A DNA stretch of 64,000 nucleotides from Paramecium sonneborni (lineage: Eukaryota; Ciliophora; Oligohymenophorea; Peniculida; Parameciidae). The DNA is taken from positions 248,001-312,000 of the forward strand of contig CAJJDN010000124.1 in NCBI GenBank assembly GCA_905182985.1, read 5' to 3'. The translations under genes were made by a program, and so were the position numbers. Of this stretch, positions 60,444 through 64,000 are shown piece after piece. The notes under the pieces are model-generated. The model did not search any database. It was not told the DNA's origin and saw only the letters and a list, made by a program, of their open reading frames with translations. Within the stretch, counting starts at the first letter, position 1, and each line of letters starts with the position of its first letter.

Positions 60444-61724
60444 TTCTTATATTTATTATTAAATATATAAAAAATCACTACAATAATAATTATTAATATC
60501 CTATGTCTAATCTACATATATAACAAAGCTTATATGATAATTATTATAAAATCTTTGAAGTTACATTACTTGTATAACTAAATTTATTACTTTATTTTTT
60601 AAATTCTTTCCCCAAATCATTTACTTAAATAGATATCAATTCTATAAAAAAGAAAAGATCAATTTTATCACTTCAACCTTTTTAATCTCACTTTTTAGAG
60701 ATTTAATAATTCTAATTTTTTGTTTTTTGATGAAAAATAAATATATAAAATAAAAATTCCATCTGGTTTTTGTTATTCATATATTAAAATTACAAAATAT
60801 TCCAATAAAATAAACTCATGTTTAATTCATATCAATTTAAATAAATAACAATTAGTATATAATGAAAGAAAAATTTATAAGTTCTAAAAGTTTCTTATAT
60901 TTTTTTAAATTTCACTTTAGAAGAGAAATACAAAATCTATAAGGTATTTTTGAGATGAAAAATATTAAGTTATTATTCATTAAAATGGATTTGAGAAATC
61001 TCTTTTTTTTCAAGAATCTTACTAGAAAATTTTTAAATGAAATTGCTTCTTCCTATAATTATAATCATATATAATTTCTCAAAGAAATTCATCTCATATA
61101 ATTTAAGAATAACATTAAATTAAATAAGAAATTTAAGTAAAATTTAAAAAAAGTCATTTAACCCTTCTTATATAATAACAATCAAAATCCAAAAAATTAT
61201 TCTTCTGTTTTTTGCTAATTTGATTAAAATAATATTTGTCAGTTAATAACATTCAAAAAAATTGGTTTTGCACAGAAATATTCCAAATCAATACAATAAT
61301 CTAAAAAAATTAATTGTTTCAAATTTATATCATTTTATGAATGCAAATTTCTTTTAAACTTTAATTTCAAATTTTCATATTTTAAAAATCTTATTCCTCT
61401 AAATCAATAAAAATTTTATCTAAAATTAAAGGTTTCTTTATTAATAAATTTGATCTAATATAAAAAAATTGATTTTTATAATAAGAATCTTTAAAAATTG
61501 TAAATTTTATATTTATTCTTAAATGTAAAAACTTACAGCTCGATTTCAATATTATGTTTAATTGAAAATAAAATTTAATTTTCTTCTAAAGTATATATAT
61601 AAATATTTTTAAAAATATTTAAAAGTCTAATTAAAATAGAATTTAATTTATTCAATAAAAAAATAAATATATATAATGATAGAAATTCATTAAATAGTCG
61701 ATACTATTTAACACAACTTCAACT
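60444..61724. other. Longest gene-free stretch, about 1.28 kb
   Basis: Between the divergent starts of the EF-hand and RBR genes. Very AT-rich, with frequent TGA on both strands and many short A/T runs. I see no domain, tRNA-like or repeat structure. It must contain two promoters; an unrecognised non-coding RNA gene or a small ORF is possible. Confidence 0.4.
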
Positions 61725-63519
61725 ATGGAAATGTAAACAAACTAAATTTTATGGTAGCAAAAAGACTTAATTTTAGATGTCTTCATTTTAGGAAGTTTAT
61801 TCAAACAAAACAAGAAGGAAAATAAAGTTCAATTTAAACATCATTTTGATCTAATTAAAACTCTAAGAGAATAAATAAATCTACAAATAATAAGTAGCGA
61901 TAGAGTCTTCGAATTATTTGACTAATATTATGAAAAGGATCAAGATGTAAATAAAAAATAGAAATTTCTAGATTTTTTATTTGTTCTAAGAGTTAAAGCA
62001 AGAAAGATAAAGAGAACTTAGGAATGATAATTCTAAATAAATAGTAAATGATTAAAAAGTAAAGAAGATTGAATAATAAACTTAATAGAATTAACATTAA
62101 TTATAGTAATTATAAAAAGTTGAAATGAATTAAATAGAGCAGAAGGGATAATTTAATTAAGAAACAAATGAATAATTCTTATAAGATTAAGTGTAAATTG
62201 ATAATGATTTAGAAGATTATAAAATTGCACTTTAGCTGTAAAAATAGTATATAATTTGTTTATCAGTAGATTTGATGATGAAACTAACTAGGAAACTTAA
62301 TAAGTTAAATAGCTAAATTTATATCTATTAAATTAGCAACAAGATAAGCAAATATAATGTTCAATATGTTTAGATATAATAGAATTTAGTTAAATAATTA
62401 TGTTAACTTGCATCCATTAATTCCACCATGAATGTATTAATTAACATTGTTTAACTCAAATTTAATCAAGATCATTTCCTATAATTTGCCCTATCATTGA
62501 ATGCAAAGAAAATATAAATTATTCTGATCTAAAAGAAATATTAGAAGACAAAGCTTTATAAACATATTAAAAATTTACATTTTAATAATATGTTGATACT
62601 CATAGTGATGAAGTATTTATATTTTCTATATCAGTATTCTTGGTGTCCAACTCCTGATTGTTAATATGTATTTATTGCTGGATCACCTTAATTCAATTGC
62701 CCTGTTTGTAATAAAGAATATTGTTTAAGTTGCAAGGTCGAATATCATTAAAATCTTACTTGTTAAGAATATATTGAAAATTAGAAAAGATAATAACTCA
62801 ATGCTAATCCTATTCCATATAATTAAAATAATCTTCCTTCTAATAATTATCATTTTTAGATAAAATAATAAAATCCTTAAATGATCTAGATAAATTAAAA
62901 GACAAATAAATTGTTTTAAAATAATTAGAATACATAATTATCTTCAAAACCACTAAATAATTTTACTAATTCTACGTTAATAAATTAAAGCTTTTAGATA
63001 AACTAAAATAATTATAACCAGTAAAACTTAATTAATCAATAAAGTGTTTAACAATTGTAATAAATTAATAGAGATTAATAATTTTTATTTTAAAATAAAT
63101 ATTAAACTTTGAATAAAAACGTTAATGTATCATAATAATTCATTAATATATAACACTAATTTAATAATACAAACAATTTGAAAAAGAATAATAATTAGTA
63201 GCAAATATAATTTCTCCCCTAGCCTAAAGTTATGTAATTTCAACAACACAACAATATTTAGACTAGAACTTTTTAAAATTAAATATAAATCAATAATAAT
63301 TATGTTGATATTAATTAATAGTTGAATTCAAAATAATTAGATGATTAATTTACTAATTTAATGATGATATCAAAATGTAAATAGTGTCCAAATTGTAAAA
63401 GTTGGGTTGAGAAGTCATCAGGATGTGATCACATGACGTGTAGGTGTAAATTTTAATTTTGCTATGCTTGTGGAGGAGTATATTTAAAGTGTGCTTGTAT
63501 TAATAAGCTTTTCATTTGA
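61725..63519 (+). CDS. RBR-type (RING-IBR-RING) ubiquitin ligase with Asn/Gln-rich insert, 574 aa
   Basis: Four exons (introns 61947-61971, 62247-62269, 62613-62634; 25, 23 and 22 nt) sum to 1,725 nt. A coiled, Gln-rich N-part leads to RING1 (CSICLDIIEF ... CIHQFHHECI ... CPIIECKENI), IBR (YSWCPTPDCQYVFIAG ... CPVCNKEYCLSCKVEYH), then about 190 residues of almost only Asn, Gln and Ile, then RING2: CKQCPNCKSWVEKSSGCDHM, ending FCYACGGVYLKCAC at the C-terminus. The Cys in SGCDHM corresponds to the catalytic Cys of RBR ligases (parkin C431 type), which receives ubiquitin from the E2 before transfer. In typical RBR enzymes the IBR-RING2 linker is much shorter. No auto-inhibitory domain is recognisable. 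Confidence 0.88.
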
Positions 63520-63856
63520 TTAAAATATTTTATAGTTTTTATAAAATTATAATTTTATTAATTTATTATGATTTAAATCTTAATTAAAATAGCATAAATT
63601 ATGAATTAATATATTTTCTCTTTAAATGTTTATTAAAAAGAATTTGCCAATAAGGTATATCTTATGTTTTAATGTAAAAATTTGTTAATATTTTTCAGTT
63701 AATAATATTATGATTTTTTTAAGAAAAATAGGTTAGAATTTATACTCCTCTGCTTATTTATCTATTCTTCTAGTCTTATTCAAAAAAACCTTATTTACTC
63801 TATAAAGAAAAATAAATAAGCTCATTTTGTTTGATGATTTTTTTATCATATTAAGG
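63520..63856. other. Intergenic
   Basis: AT-rich. The minus strand is open for about 90 codons (MSLFIFLYRVNKVF...) but runs antisense into the RBR gene, so I take it as chance. Nothing else is seen. Confidence 0.35.
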
Positions 63857-64000
63857 ATGGCAGCATCATTCTGTAAGTTTCCTTCAATTAATAAACTCAA
63901 AAAAATAATCGAATGGATGGTTTCTTGTTACTTTGAAGATAAAAGAGAGAAATAATATAATAGTATATATGAGTTTGAGTTTATCTGAAATTTGATTTAG
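63857..64000 (+). CDS. Possible first exon of a gene continuing beyond the window
   Basis: ATG 63857 reads MAASFCKFPSINKLKK ... EDKREKQYNSIYEFE and would stop at TGA 63986. That TGA lies inside a 22-nt stretch, GTTTAT...GATTTAG at 63979-64000, that has the length and ends of a local intron and finishes exactly at the window edge. If it is an intron, the gene goes on to the right. No domain is recognisable in 40 residues. Confidence 0.35.

Noticed and set aside
1..64000. Dozens of in-frame TAA and TAG codons in every gene, as if all were pseudogenes
   Set aside because: Conserved motifs continue across them and all recognised genes end at TGA, so these are Gln codons of the ciliate nuclear code.

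Overview
Protein-coding DNA from a ciliate macronuclear genome, almost certainly Paramecium. Three things seen in the sequence support this. (1) Every recognisable gene reads through many TAA and TAG codons where homologues have glutamine or a variable residue, and ends only at TGA. (2) Genes are cut by tiny introns, nearly all 21-34 nt, starting GT(A) and ending AG; splicing them restores frame in about 18 genes. (3) The DNA is very AT-rich and compact, with genes on both strands often less than 100 bp apart. Standard-code gene finding fails here because most genes look full of stops. I see no rRNA, tRNA, CRISPR or transposon.

Layout. 1-9 kb: the N-terminal part of a rotatin-like basal-body protein (minus strand, cut by the window edge), a Pex3-like peroxin, two uncharacterised proteins, a Myb-repeat protein and a small protein that may have a cyclin fold. 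9.7-16.4 kb: a Dicer-like helicase/RNase III gene of 1,607 residues with a second Myb gene divergent from it; this Myb paralogue has a polyglutamine tract written almost entirely in TAA codons. 17.5-19.5 kb: a membrane EGF/RING-H2 ubiquitin ligase and the nucleolar protein NOP16. 20.5-33.5 kb: one axonemal dynein heavy chain of about 4,270 residues, mostly in a single 11.9-kb exon. 33.5-40.7 kb, all minus strand: an uncharacterised protein, a nucleostemin-type GTPase, the p97/Cdc48 cofactor NPL4, a poorly resolved gene and a B-box-like/WD40 protein. 41-46 kb: a PARP2-type poly(ADP-ribose) polymerase and a helical-repeat protein that I match to Integrator subunit 3. 46-53 kb: a cyclic-nucleotide-binding protein, a long coiled-coil protein, a lysine-rich protein and a CDK-like kinase. 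53.4-57.4 kb: a Cid1/TUTase-type nucleotidyltransferase and a single-pass membrane protein. 57.4-64 kb: a myristoylated TLDc protein like MEAK7, an EF-hand protein, an RBR ubiquitin ligase and the start of one more gene.

The region 53,491-55,937 holds two apparently identical 1,223-bp copies in tandem with a single N between them. This is best read as an unresolved contig overlap, so the second nucleotidyltransferase copy and the extra 3' end of the membrane-protein gene are probably not real.

Functionally this is a mixed housekeeping segment: cilia and basal bodies (rotatin, dynein), RNA metabolism (Dicer, TUTase, Integrator, NOP16, nucleostemin), ubiquitin and p97 (NPL4, two E3 ligases) and signalling (CDK, cNMP-binding, EF-hand). 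No multi-gene defence or biosynthetic system is evident. The most interesting items are the Dicer-like protein, whose RNase III catalytic residues look lost while its helicase is intact, the NPL4 with multiplied zinc knuckles, and two start codons only 10 bp apart. All identifications come from reading motifs by eye; no search was run.
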